This document shows, piece by piece, positions 1 to 7,769 of a stretch of 17,833 bases of DNA (within the stretch, counting starts at the first letter, position 1; each line of letters starts with the position of its first letter). The translations under genes and the position numbers were made by a program. Below the pieces are notes generated by a model that did not search any database, had not been told where the DNA came from, and worked only from the letters and a program-made list of their open reading frames with translations. Source of the DNA: Hymenopellis radicata (taxonomy: Eukaryota; Basidiomycota; Agaricomycetes; Agaricales; Physalacriaceae); contig JADNRX010000928.1 of assembly GCA_015501595.1 (NCBI GenBank), positions 1 through 17,833 of the forward strand. The letters run 5' to 3'.

Positions 1-742
1 AGTTAGCCAAAAGTTAGCACAGTCTCAAGACCAAGCGAAGTGAAAAGCCGCATGAGGAAGAGAATAGCCGGCATCATAATCAGTGATGGTGGTTTGGGGT
101 GGACTCCGGTGGAGAGAACGCAACAAGCGATACGGCTTCTGTGAAATACGCTGATACTTAAGAAGAACGCCCGGCTTCCCGATTTAAGCCGAAGAATCGA
201 GAAGACACGTACAGTTTGAGTAACATAACATAACGCGGCAGTGAAATCTACCAGGATCGGCGCCGGGCGCTAAATAACAATGGAGAACGCCGTTTTTCAC
301 TTCTACTGAGACGCCATCAAAATCTCGCGCGGTATCTCCCAGTTCTCTACCTCAAGCACTATAGCGCACACGTCCACAAATGGACAGAAAGGGTGGCGGC
401 ACAGTCACTTGACTCGACATAATTTATCGGACGATAGCCTGATATAATTGACGATTCAGTACGTGGATGGGTAAGAAACCCGTTTATGTAGTAGGCAGGA
501 CTTGAAGTTGATGGATAGTCAGAAGCCCGAAATACCAAACACTATCATAACACCAATTCAGCCACTCAACAAAGTACAGCCGAAAGTAGACCTATAAGTA
601 GGTTATGCCCGCAGTGAACATCTTTCTGATGATGAATTACCAGGACCACATACGCCTTGGATGGTAGCTGGGAAGATGATCAACTGGCAGTGGTACGCGC
701 AGTTGAGTACTAGCACCTTGTTCCGAGGCTTCAGCCTTCGGG
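1..742. other. No supportable gene
   Basis: I see no gene in this stretch. Open frames are short, have no recognisable motifs and cannot be joined by plausible introns. It is probably decayed intergenic sequence; the only recognisable relic lies just to its right. Confidence 0.5.
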
Positions 743-814
743 CGTGATACACGATCCAATCAATGCTTCTGACGTTTCCCGTCACAACAGGTAAGTATAG
801 TTTGAAGATAGCCA
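743..814 (-). pseudogene. Decayed copy of exon 2 of the alpha/beta hydrolase gene
   Basis: Read on the minus strand, this stretch matches exon 2 of the hydrolase gene at 12631-12699. Both copies contain TTTCCCGTCAC on the plus strand and share similar sequence on each side. The copy keeps a 3' splice-site-like CTTGCAG immediately upstream of the exon, so it came from genomic DNA rather than from spliced mRNA. Relative to the intact exon it has an indel of about 4 nt after the part equivalent to HLQT, which breaks the frame, and the neighbouring exons are not visible. Divergence is substantial, so the duplication is old. The match was found by eye; the exact ends are uncertain. Confidence 0.55.
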
Positions 815-1370
815 CTGCAAGGAAAAGACGCACACGCGCGTGAAGAGCCGACAAGCGAGCGAACACGGGACATTCCGTCGAGTTCGAGTTTTGAATATCT
901 TGACCAAGTCTATGTCGACGTCATCCGAGCACAGAAAAAGCATCAACACATTCTCTTACCGATACTATCTCTTCAGAATCAGCATCACTACGCCCGGATT
1001 CATCCAAGGCGGTGTGTGATGGACGTATCGACGTGTTGCTCGAAATTGAAGGCAGTCCTCGAAGTCGGCATGATGACTGGAAATATAGCTCGTTCATGAG
1101 TCCGTAAAACTGGCGAGTTCAACACGTCGACTACGGTCTGGAAACAACTTGTTGGGACTGTTTTGATTCTTCGTTCTCGATGAACGATAGAATATCAGTA
1201 AGTCCTGGAACCAAGAACTTCGAAGCCATCGAGTTCCTCTGGTGGGAAGCGCGCAACAGCGTGCGAGAAGCCAAATCAACGCATCGGTCCCAGTCAAAGC
1301 AGTGTAATGGGCTGTTAACCACACCAGTCCCCGACATGAAGGTAGAATCGAGCCGGTACAGCACGACCAA
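815..1370. other. No supportable gene
   Basis: Nothing convincing on either strand. I looked for the other exons of the hydrolase copy here (they would lie at higher coordinates on the minus strand) and did not find them. Confidence 0.4.
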
Positions 1371-1460
1371 GAGCATGGACGATAACACAGACAACTAGAG
1401 CACGGACCATAACACGGACAACAAGCGCACGGAAACGGGCAAGCACGGACAACGGCACAT
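1371..1460. repeat. Degenerate minisatellite, about 27-bp unit
   Basis: Two adjacent 27-bp units at 1371-1397 and 1398-1424 share most positions (GAGCAYGGAC, ATAACAC, GACAAC). They are followed by a more degenerate third stretch that repeats CACGGACAAC. The repeat explains the open frames here, which are unlikely to be translated. Confidence 0.55.
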
Positions 1461-1474
1461 CCAATAGTACGACT

Positions 1475-1605
1475 CCCAGCCAAAACAGTCCCCGTAAGAA
1501 AGGTCCCAGTCTCCGTCAAAACAGTCCCAGTCAAAACACAGTCCCCGTCAAAATGGTCCCAGTTGAAAACAATCTCTGTCAAAACGGGCCAGTCAAAACG
1601 CTCCA
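1475..1605. repeat. Degenerate minisatellite built on GTCAAAAC
   Basis: The octamer GTCAAAAC, or a one-base variant, begins at about 1515, 1530, 1547, 1578 and 1592, usually preceded by a C-rich GTCCC(A/C) block. The spacing is near 15 bp or twice that. On the minus strand the array makes a Thr/Val/Leu/Gly-rich open frame that is a by-product of the repeat. Confidence 0.55.
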
Positions 1606-1952
1606 ATGTAGGTCCAATCCCTCGTCAAGGACGGTCCCATAGTACCAGCATACTCCGCACACTCTGAGGCAGCACTGTGTTCTATGTAGTGCGCACAACC
1701 AGCGGGCACGATGTCGATGCTCGTCCGCCTACACGATAGTCAAGGACCATAGGCGGGATAAAGTCATCCACGTTGCTGTGGTGTCGTGGTGGAGGAATGG
1801 GACGCAATGGAGCAGCGCCATGATGCATATATGATATAACGCAGCGCTATTTTCTAGAGCCGGATCCAGTGTCTGATAGAATTAAACCCTGTCGTCTGTG
1901 CCGTGCTTGGAAACAGCGAAGAGGCGTTCTTAGGCTAAGAATGTAACAGGTC
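1606..1952. other. Left flank of the retrotransposon, no gene seen
   Basis: Nothing recognisable. The sequence stops abruptly at the first base of repeat A1 (1953). The last bases before the junction (GTAACAGGTC) do not recur after the right end of the element, so there is no target-site duplication. Confidence 0.4.
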
Positions 1953-2159
1953 TGGACCGCTCGTTCAAGGAGCGAGGAACGAGCTCCTGAGAAACGCGCG
2001 CAGGGCCAAGCTAAGGAAGGAGCTGGTCCACTTTGGTAGCATACATGTCCGTATATAGTAATACCACGTTTGTCCTTCCCCAAACGTTCGCGTCTGCTTC
2101 TCTCTCTTCCCCAATCTCCCATCCTCGCTCTACCAGCCTCGTCGGTCGCATTTTTCGCA
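1953..2159 (+). repeat. Split direct repeat A1 (left terminus)
   Basis: This 207-bp repeat is identical by eye to A2 at 7261-7467. It begins TGGACC and holds an 8-bp stem (GCTCGTTC 1959-1966 with GAACGAGC 1977-1984), the decamer CCAAGCTAAG (2006-2015) and GGTCCA (2025-2030). It ends in a pyrimidine-rich stretch typical of fungal promoter or leader DNA. Its first base marks the left end of the element. Confidence 0.9.
2052..2058 (+). promoter_or_regulatory. Putative TATA box of the retrotransposon in repeat A1
   Basis: TATATAG lies about 160 nt upstream of the Gag start and is followed by a CT-rich tract (2094-2135), a common fungal core-promoter arrangement. An identical copy lies in A2 (7360-7366). 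In elements of this type the left repeat is expected to drive the genomic RNA. This is inferred from sequence only. Confidence 0.4.
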
Positions 2160-2217
2160 TTCATCAGTCAAGACACGCGTTACGACACGCATATCGTTCT
2201 CATTATCAACCATCAAA

Positions 2218-3627
2218 ATGACCGGAATTTTACCTCAAGGCCGCACGTCGACACACCCGAAGCTCAGGCCGGGTAAGACGAGGACGAACACGCCGGGATG
2301 GATGTCGCTTTCGTTGCTCAAGAAGAGGGCTGCGAACGCTTTCGCTCTGGGCAGGAACATGGAGAAGTGGGACAAGCACCTGTCGCGGCGGGCTGCTCGT
2401 TTGGAGCCGTCGACGTCGCAGGACACGCAAGCTGAGCCTGATCCCCTTTCCTCTCTCGAATCTCTGTTGTCCACGGAGAACGTGCACGGGAATCCGTCGC
2501 GCCCGCCGAGTCCCGAAGCTCGCGAAGCCGACAGCCAGCTGTCGCCGGGCTCCTTCATGAAGCGTGTCATGGATTTCTCTCCGGGCTCCTTGAAGACCTT
2601 TACATCCTTGCTGACTGGTGCTTCGAAGAGACAGACGCCAGACGAGCCGGAGTCGCCACTTTCCGCCGCGAAGAAAATGAAGCTTCGGACTACCGACGGG
2701 GAAGTGGACAGGGAGCCAGGCGCGGTTCGCGCCGCGTCTGACATACACCCGGAATTGTTCATGCTGGCCAAGTATGGCCAGTACGTTCCCATCCACATCT
2801 TCTCGTCGAAGAACCGGAAGCTGATTTGGTCGGATGGTGACGCGATCGCGAAGAAGAAGTTGGGCGTTAGAGCCAACGAGAAGCACGTATATGTGATGGA
2901 CGTCGCGTCGGAGGCCTTTGGGAAGGAGGAAGACCTTGGGGAAGCTGAATGGCGCGATGCAATTCATTTTTTCCTCGAATTCATCGCGAAGACGGGTAAC
3001 GCTGCATTTTCAGAGCGCTGGATCAACCACTTCGACTTTTTCATCCTGAAGGAGGACGTGTCGAGGAACTTCAAAGCATACCTGCGCACGGATATCAAGC
3101 TCAGGAAGCAATACCGGCTGCAGCCTTTCACCTTCTCTCGCGCTCTTTACACGGAGGAGGTCCGCTCAGCCAAGGACGAGATTGCGGACGAGGAGAGGGA
3201 GCGGGAAAGGGAGGCGGCTGCTCGCGAGAAGGCCCAGAGGGAGGCTGCCGAGCGTCGTCGCCTGGACTCTGCCGCCTCAGGTTCCTCGGGTTCTCGGTTT
3301 CGGGGTGGTTCCTCCTTTCGCGCGGAAAACTCGAACACGACGAGAGAGTCGACCTGCCTCATCTGTGCGAGGAAGGGCCACCGAATCCAGAATTGCTCCT
3401 TCGGCGCCTTCGAGGACGGCAAGCCCACCTTCGCGATCCTCGCCGAGAAGGGAATGCGTCCCCGAGCCGGAGGCGCCGACTTCATCTGCATCGGCTGGAA
3501 TCTCGTCGCCGCGTCCATCAAGAAGTGTACCCACTCCTCCGCCACCTCCCTCCTCCATGTCTGCTCCTTCTGTGGAAGCACCGACCATCACGCCTTCGCG
3601 TGGAGGTGCAGGAACCGACCTACCTGA
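2218..3627 (+). CDS. Gag-like zinc-knuckle protein, ORF1 of the Ngaro-like element
   Basis: A 469-aa protein expected to package the element RNA. The start is the first ATG after repeat A1, in a good context (A at -3). The N-terminal 170 residues are Ser/Pro- and charge-rich. The middle (about 175-300) looks globular. A Glu/Arg/Ala-rich segment at about 321-349 is probably helical or coiled-coil. A zinc knuckle of form CX2CX4HX4C uses C380, C383, H388 and C393. A second Cys/His cluster near the C-terminus (C449, C452, H457/H458, C464) resembles another knuckle. It ends with TGA at 3625-3627. The last 71 nt overlap the proposed start of the RT gene. The overlap contains a probable intron (3606-3676) that would delete the Gag stop, so Gag should come from RNA that is unspliced at this site. 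Similarity to other Gags beyond the zinc knuckles was not tested. Confidence 0.8.
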   Translation: MTGILPQGRTSTHPKLRPGKTRTNTPGWMSLSLLKKRAANAFALGRNMEKWDKHLSRRAARLEPSTSQDTQAEPDPLSSLESLLSTENVHGNPSRPPSPEAREADSQLSPGSFMKRVMDFSPGSLKTFTSLLTGASKRQTPDEPESPLSAAKKMKLRTTDGEVDREPGAVRAASDIHPELFMLAKYGQYVPIHIFSSKNRKLIWSDGDAIAKKKLGVRANEKHVYVMDVASEAFGKEEDLGEAEWRDAIHFFLEFIAKTGNAAFSERWINHFDFFILKEDVSRNFKAYLRTDIKLRKQYRLQPFTFSRALYTEEVRSAKDEIADEEREREREAAAREKAQREAAERRRLDSAASGSSGSRFRGGSSFRAENSNTTRESTCLICARKGHRIQNCSFGAFEDGKPTFAILAEKGMRPRAGGADFICIGWNLVAASIKKCTHSSATSLLHVCSFCGSTDHHAFAWRCRNRPT

Positions 3628-5451
3628 ACTTCCCCCACCTTCACATCTGCTGATCCCGAAGTCCTTAATCGCATAGTTACGCCTTACAACGCAGACGCCT
3701 TTGAACAAATGCTCCTTGAAACGAATCTTACTTCTTCGCATCCTGATCTCGTCCACAAACTTCGCAACGGCTTTCCCATGGGCGATTTCCCTCCTCTTAC
3801 CGAAACAGTTATATTCCCGAATTATGCAACGACTCCTGAACATACTGCTCTTATCGACTCTTACTTGGATGACGAGGTGGCGGCGGGCCGGATGTCGGGC
3901 CCGTATACGCGCGAGGAGGTGGAGGCGATCCTTGGTCCCTTTCAATGTTCTCCCATGTCGGTGAACGAGGACCAGGAGAAGCCGAGGGTGGTCCGGAACT
4001 TGTCGAAGCGGGACAAGGACCATCCAGCCACGAATGACTACATCGACACGAAGAACTTTCCTACTCGCTTTGGCTCTGCGACCGAGGTAGCGGACATTGT
4101 AAGTCTCGCGCCTCGCCTTACCCTTCTTACTCTTTCTTTCTTACCCTTCCGGGTCTTACCTCTTACTCTTACTCTTTCCCTTACTCTTACCCCTCTTACC
4201 CTTACCCTTACTTGCTCTTTCTTACTCGTCTTGCATGACGCTTACATCTCTTACCAGATTGCGACCGCGCCTCCGGGAACTCAAGCCATGACTCTTGACA
4301 TTGCTAAATTCCACCGTACTTGCCCCATCCTTCCCGCGCACAAACCTTACTTCGTCGTGCAAGGTTCGAGGGGCTTCTACATCGAACATTGTTGCCCCTT
4401 CGGATGCCGCTCTTCAGAAAGCAACGCAGGCTCTATCGCGAATGCTACTATGGACATTTGGGCAGTGAAGAAGGTGGAGCCGGGCGTCAAGTGGGTTGAC
4501 GACCTGGCGATATTCCGTCGCGCGCTTGGCTTGGACGCGGACGGGAATTTCTTATACCCTTATACTATGGAGTCGGCGAAGGCGTTGCTCGACTCGCTCT
4601 GCATACCCTGGCACAAGGACAAGTGGACGGACTTCGCCTTCATCTTCGCATACATTGGATTCCTCTGGGATCTTCAGTCGTCGACGGTACGCCTTCCCGA
4701 GGAGAAGAGATTGAAGTACCTGCGCAGGGTGGAATCCTTTGTCGACTCGTTCACCTTCGCACGTGCGCCGCTCAGCGCGGTCCTTACCCTTCAAGGCACT
4801 CTTGTACATATTTGCTTTGTCTACCCCGAAGGACGCTCCCGTCTCCCTCGTCTCTTCAAATTTTCCTCCTCCTTCGACCCATCTCACTCCGGCGCTAGGC
4901 GCCACACTTCACCATCGCTTATTAGTGATCTGAAGTGGTGGGAACGGGAATTAGCCAAACCCGACGTCTTCCGCTCCCTTTCTCCCGCTCCGCCCCGCGT
5001 TGATCTTGACATCTTTGTCGATGCATCAACAGAGTGGGGTATTGGCATCATCATCAACGGACGTTGGGACGCGTGGATCATCACGTCCTTCAATCGCCCC
5101 CGAGATCATCATATCGGCTGGCTTGAGACTCTCGCAGTTGAGCTGCTACTGTACATTCTAGAGGGCATGGACTTCGGGAACGCCTCTATCCTCGTCAATT
5201 CGGACAACCAAGGCGTGATCGGAGCCTTCGGTAAAGGTCGCAGTCCCAACCTTGCTATCAACAACTCCATCCAGCGCAGCCAGGCACTCCTTCACGCTCG
5301 TAACATCCACCTTACTCTTTCCTATGTTGAATCAGCCAAGAACCTGGCAGATCCCATCTCACGCGGAGATGTGGGCCGTCCAGAGCTCCGCTTGGACTCT
5401 CCTTTTGTGCTCCCAGAGGAGCTTCAACCTTTCATTGCCCGTTATGTTTAG
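3557..5451 (+). CDS. Reverse transcriptase / RNase H, ORF2 of the Ngaro-like element
   Basis: Copies the element RNA into DNA and degrades the template. Proposed exons are 3557-3605, 3677-4098 and 4258-5451 (554 aa). The conserved N-terminal block begins at VTPYNADAF right after the first intron. RT motif A is TLDIAKF (Asp codon 4297-4299) and motif C is WVDDL (Asp-Asp codons 4498-4503). RNase H shows its acidic set: Asp 5020-5022 (FVDAS), Glu 5140-5142, Asp 5203-5205 (NSDNQ) and Asp 5350-5352 (LADPISRG). The alternative start, ATG 3709, lies inside the conserved block and would truncate it. From 3628 the frame is open and in phase with Gag, so readthrough of the Gag TGA is another possibility. 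I prefer ATG 3557 with splicing because the AG/GT junction and the frame fit. Domain calls are firm; the exact start is inferred. Confidence 0.85.
3606..3676 (+). other. Predicted intron 1 of the RT gene, overlapping the end of Gag
   Basis: A 71-nt candidate: AG|GTGCAG donor, TTAATC branch-like motif and GCATAG acceptor. Removal joins ATG 3557 (16 codons plus one base) to the conserved VTPYNADAF block in frame. It deletes both the Gag stop (3625-3627) and the stop of the ATG-3557 frame (3674-3676), so splicing would switch the RNA from Gag to RT coding. Confidence 0.5.
4099..4257 (+). other. Predicted in-frame intron 2 of the RT gene, CTTAC-rich
   Basis: This 159-nt segment has a GTAAGT donor and a CTTACCAG acceptor. 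It is phase 0, a multiple of three and free of stops. Retained, it adds 53 residues of Leu/Thr/Ser-rich low complexity between the ADI and IATAPPGTQ segments of the RT, upstream of motif A. Nearly all of it is CTTAC/CTTACC-like pyrimidine repeats. Family alignments expect the flanking residues to be adjacent, so the active enzyme should come from spliced RNA. Confidence 0.8.
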
Positions 5452-6850
5452 GTGGGACTTACCTACTCTTACTGCTTCTAATTACTTACTCGCGATCTTA
5501 CAGATTTCATCGTTCTTCAGCGTCGCACAGTGCGTCCGCGCCTGGGGGTAGGGAGCAGGAAGCATCAACTTCCTCCGCTCCTCCGCGTCTACCCGCCAGC
5601 AAAAAGAAAATTCGCAAACCTAAAGCTGGTTGCGAAATTGCTCCGTCTGAATTTCGTCCCCCGGTCTCCGCTGGAGATCGCGCATTTTGCTGGACCTCCC
5701 CGTATTCTCTCGCTTTCGATAATACTCTCTTCGTGGAACACCCATCGGACGCCGCTGCCGTCCTAGATCTCGCTCGCAATGCTCTAGAAGAATCAACTCG
5801 CATCCACTACGGAGCTGGCATCCTTCGATTTCATCAATTCTGTGACGCGCGTGAGATTCCTGAATCTGCGCGCATGCCAGCTTCTTCCCTTTTACTTGCT
5901 GTAAGCACTCTCTTACTGTCAATTACTCAATGATTGCTCATGACTTGCAGGCTTTCGTAGGGTGGGCGCACTCTGAACGCGCGGCTCCTGGAGACCTCAT
6001 CGGTGACTGGCTCACCGGCGTCCACGCGTGGCACTCTGTCAACAACGCAGAGTGGCACGGTGGTGATAAATTTATTTCTCTCGTCAAGAAGGCAGCTTCC
6101 AAATCAATTCCACGCTCTCCTCGACCCCAACGTCGCCCAGTCACCATCGACCATCTTATCGCCTTAGAGTCGGATCTCTCCATGTCCAATACTTTCGACG
6201 CAGCAGTTTTCGCTTTAGCCCTCTGCGCCTTCTGGGGATGCTGCAGACTCGGCGAACTCACCATCCCATCTCGCAACGCATTCAGCGCCCGTCTCCATGT
6301 ATCTCGTTCAGCGGCGATCACCTACCGCTCTCACGCAGGAGGTCTGGAGTCGGCACATGTCCATATCCCGTGGGCGAAGATGGAACGCCAACTAGGCGCC
6401 GACCTCACGTTCACCTCACGTTCCTCCCTTTGTCCAGTGAAGGCGCTGCGCCATCACCTCTCTCTCAATGCCGAAGTCCCCAAGGAGGCGCCTCTCTTCG
6501 CGTTCCTGACAGCAGATGGATCCTGGACTCCCATGACCAAGGATTGGTTCCTGGGCCGTTGCAGACAGGTATGGAGTGCACGCGACATGGACTACATCCA
6601 TGGCCATGGCTTCAGACCGGGTGGAGCGACGGAACTGCTGTTGGGAGGTGTTCCTCCGGAGACTGTCGCCAAGGTTGGACGATGGAAATCCCTGGCATTT
6701 CTCATTTACTGGCGCAAACTCGAGGACCTCATTCCCCTTATGATATCTCGCACATACGACTCGGACCGTGTTTCGGAAATTAATCAAAAATTAGAGGACT
6801 TTCGCATAACTCATAAAATTCCCAAGAAGATTTGTATTTCGCGTAGTTAG
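5444..6850 (+). CDS. Tyrosine recombinase, ORF3 of the Ngaro-like element
   Basis: A 434-aa protein, expected to integrate the circular DNA copy by strand exchange through a phosphotyrosine bond. Proposed exons are 5444-5451, 5504-5900 and 5951-6850. The N-terminus is Ser/Pro/Lys-rich, followed by a helical arm-binding domain around STRIHYGAGILRFHQF and the catalytic domain. Active-site residues are visible: Arg (6245-6247, in CCRLGEL), His and Arg (6605-6607 and 6614-6616, in HGFRPGG), Trp (6683-6685, in GRWKS, where His or Trp is usual) and the nucleophile Tyr (6707-6709, in FLIYWRK). Start choice: the frame has no other upstream ATG, whereas ATG 5444 joins it through an AG|GTGGGA...CTTACAG intron of 52 nt. 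ATGTTTAG therefore overlaps the RT stop by 8 nt. Catalytic domain very sure, start inferred. Confidence 0.85.
5452..5503 (+). other. Predicted intron 1 of the recombinase gene
   Basis: A 52-nt intron with AG|GTGGGA donor, TCTAATT branch-like motif and CTTACAG acceptor. It starts on the base right after the RT stop codon TAG. Removal joins the 8-nt first exon ATGTTTAG to the long recombinase frame. Confidence 0.6.
5901..5950 (+). other. Predicted intron 2 of the recombinase gene
   Basis: A 50-nt phase-0 intron with GTAAGC donor and CTTGCAG acceptor. It contains an in-frame TGA and changes the frame. Removal makes LLLA continue directly into AFVGWAH, giving one uninterrupted recombinase. Confidence 0.85.
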
Positions 6851-6982
6851 CTTACCATCGCACCTTACTGTTACAATACACTGTTTACTCTGGCTTACTT
6901 CTGACTGAGGTCCGTAGTGTCATCTTGGGTTTGGGGGTTGGATGCCACACTCATCCACCGGTTGGGAGCTGACACTCCGGGG

Positions 6983-7260
6983 TGGTTGGTTGGACCAGTG
7001 TGGATCCTTCAGCCTGCACCAGAGTTCTCCGCTTGCTGCCCTCTCCATCGGGTCAACATTGCAGTCTGGATTTCCGGCACGTGACCGTCCGGTTTTCCTT
7101 TCCCCCTTCCGCGGACTGCACTGTTCCTGACCCCGTCAACGCAAGCGGGACCTCTCCCCCAAACCCACAAGATACATATCGCATCTTGTGCTCTCTTCTT
7201 CTCCTCTCTCTTTCCTCTCTCTTTCTCTCTCGGACACCTCAGTCGTATGACTTAGCTTGG
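6983..7260 (+). repeat. Split direct repeat B1
   Basis: This 278-bp repeat matches B2 (7492-7769) except for two compensating 1-nt C indels. It directly abuts A2, so B1-A2 forms the internal junction expected to template the circle junction of the element. It ends in CT-rich sequence followed by CTTAGCTTGG. It holds an 8-bp hairpin: CACAAGAT (7166-7173) with ATCTTGTG (7183-7190), 9-nt loop. Confidence 0.9.
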
Positions 7261-7467
7261 TGGACCGCTCGTTCAAGGAGCGAGGAACGAGCTCCTGAGA
7301 AACGCGCGCAGGGCCAAGCTAAGGAAGGAGCTGGTCCACTTTGGTAGCATACATGTCCGTATATAGTAATACCACGTTTGTCCTTCCCCAAACGTTCGCG
7401 TCTGCTTCTCTCTCTTCCCCAATCTCCCATCCTCGCTCTACCAGCCTCGTCGGTCGCATTTTTCGCA
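7261..7467 (+). repeat. Split direct repeat A2
   Basis: A 207-bp copy of A1, identical by eye. It is followed by a 24-nt spacer (7468-7491) that is absent from the A1 side and from B1. Confidence 0.9.
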
Positions 7468-7491
7468 CCCACCCGCCTACTCCCTATGTGT

Positions 7492-7769
7492 TGGTTGGTT
7501 GGACCAGTGTGGATCCTTCAGCCTGCACCAGAGTTCTCCGCTTGCTGCCTCTCCATCGGGTCAACATTGCAGTCTGGATTTCCGGCACGTGACCGTCCGG
7601 TTTTCCTTTCCCCCTTCCGCGGACTGCACTGTTCCTGACCCCGTCAACGCAAGCGGGACCTCTCCCCCAAACCCACAAGATACATATCGCATCTTGTGCT
7701 CTCTTCTTCCTCCTCTCTCTTTCCTCTCTCTTTCTCTCTCGGACACCTCAGTCGTATGACTTAGCTTGG
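7492..7769 (+). repeat. Split direct repeat B2 (right terminus)
   Basis: A 278-bp copy of B1 with one C lost in a CCC run and one C gained in the CT-rich tract. It ends at CTTAGCTTGG (7760-7769), the right end of the element. The 8-bp hairpin of B1 is preserved. Confidence 0.9.

Larger units (their letters stand above)
1953..7769 (+). mobile_element. Complete Ngaro-like tyrosine-recombinase retrotransposon with split direct repeats
   Basis: The element is 5,817 bp. Direct repeats are arranged A1 (1953-2159), coding region, B1 (6983-7260) abutting A2 (7261-7467), then B2 (7492-7769). This split-direct-repeat order is known from Ngaro and PAT-like elements of the DIRS order, not from LTR elements. 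It encodes Gag with zinc knuckles, RT plus RNase H with visible catalytic residues, and a tyrosine recombinase in place of a DDE integrase. I see no methyltransferase domain, which favours Ngaro over DIRS or PAT. The flanks show no target-site duplication, as expected if a circular DNA copy integrates through the recombinase. All three coding regions are open after splicing and the repeats are nearly identical, so it may be recent and possibly active. The family assignment is by architecture and motifs; no search was run. Confidence 0.9.

Noticed and set aside
603..866. 87-aa minus-strand open frame
   Set aside because: Only the part over 743-814 is meaningful, as a decayed hydrolase exon; the rest is random read-through in a different frame.
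1094..1606. Long minus-strand open frame rich in Thr, Val, Leu, Cys
   Set aside because: It is a by-product of two degenerate minisatellites and has no family motif or splice support.
2230..2967. 245- and 213-aa minus-strand open frames opposite Gag, and 3277-4023 opposite Gag/RT
   Set aside because: Antisense shadows of the GC-rich Gag/RT coding region, with no motifs.
3625..3708. Readthrough of the Gag TGA into the RT frame, which is in phase and open
   Set aside because: Kept as second choice. The TGA context is not a known readthrough signal, and the ATG 3557 plus intron model explains the conserved start block with canonical splice sites.
4099..4257. Telomere-like CCCTTA repeats
   Set aside because: The fungal telomere unit is CCCTAA. 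These are CTTAC-type pyrimidine repeats lying within clear splice sites.
5441..5520. An 80-nt intron with a GTTATG donor fusing RT-RNase H directly to the recombinase
   Set aside because: The frame would fit, but the donor is poor. ATG 5444 with the AG|GTGGGA...CTTACAG intron fits better and gives the recombinase its own start.
1953..7769. Reading the A or B repeats as LTRs of a Ty1 or Ty3 element
   Set aside because: The repeats are split and interleaved (A1, B1-A2, B2), there is no DDE integrase or protease motif, and a tyrosine recombinase is present.
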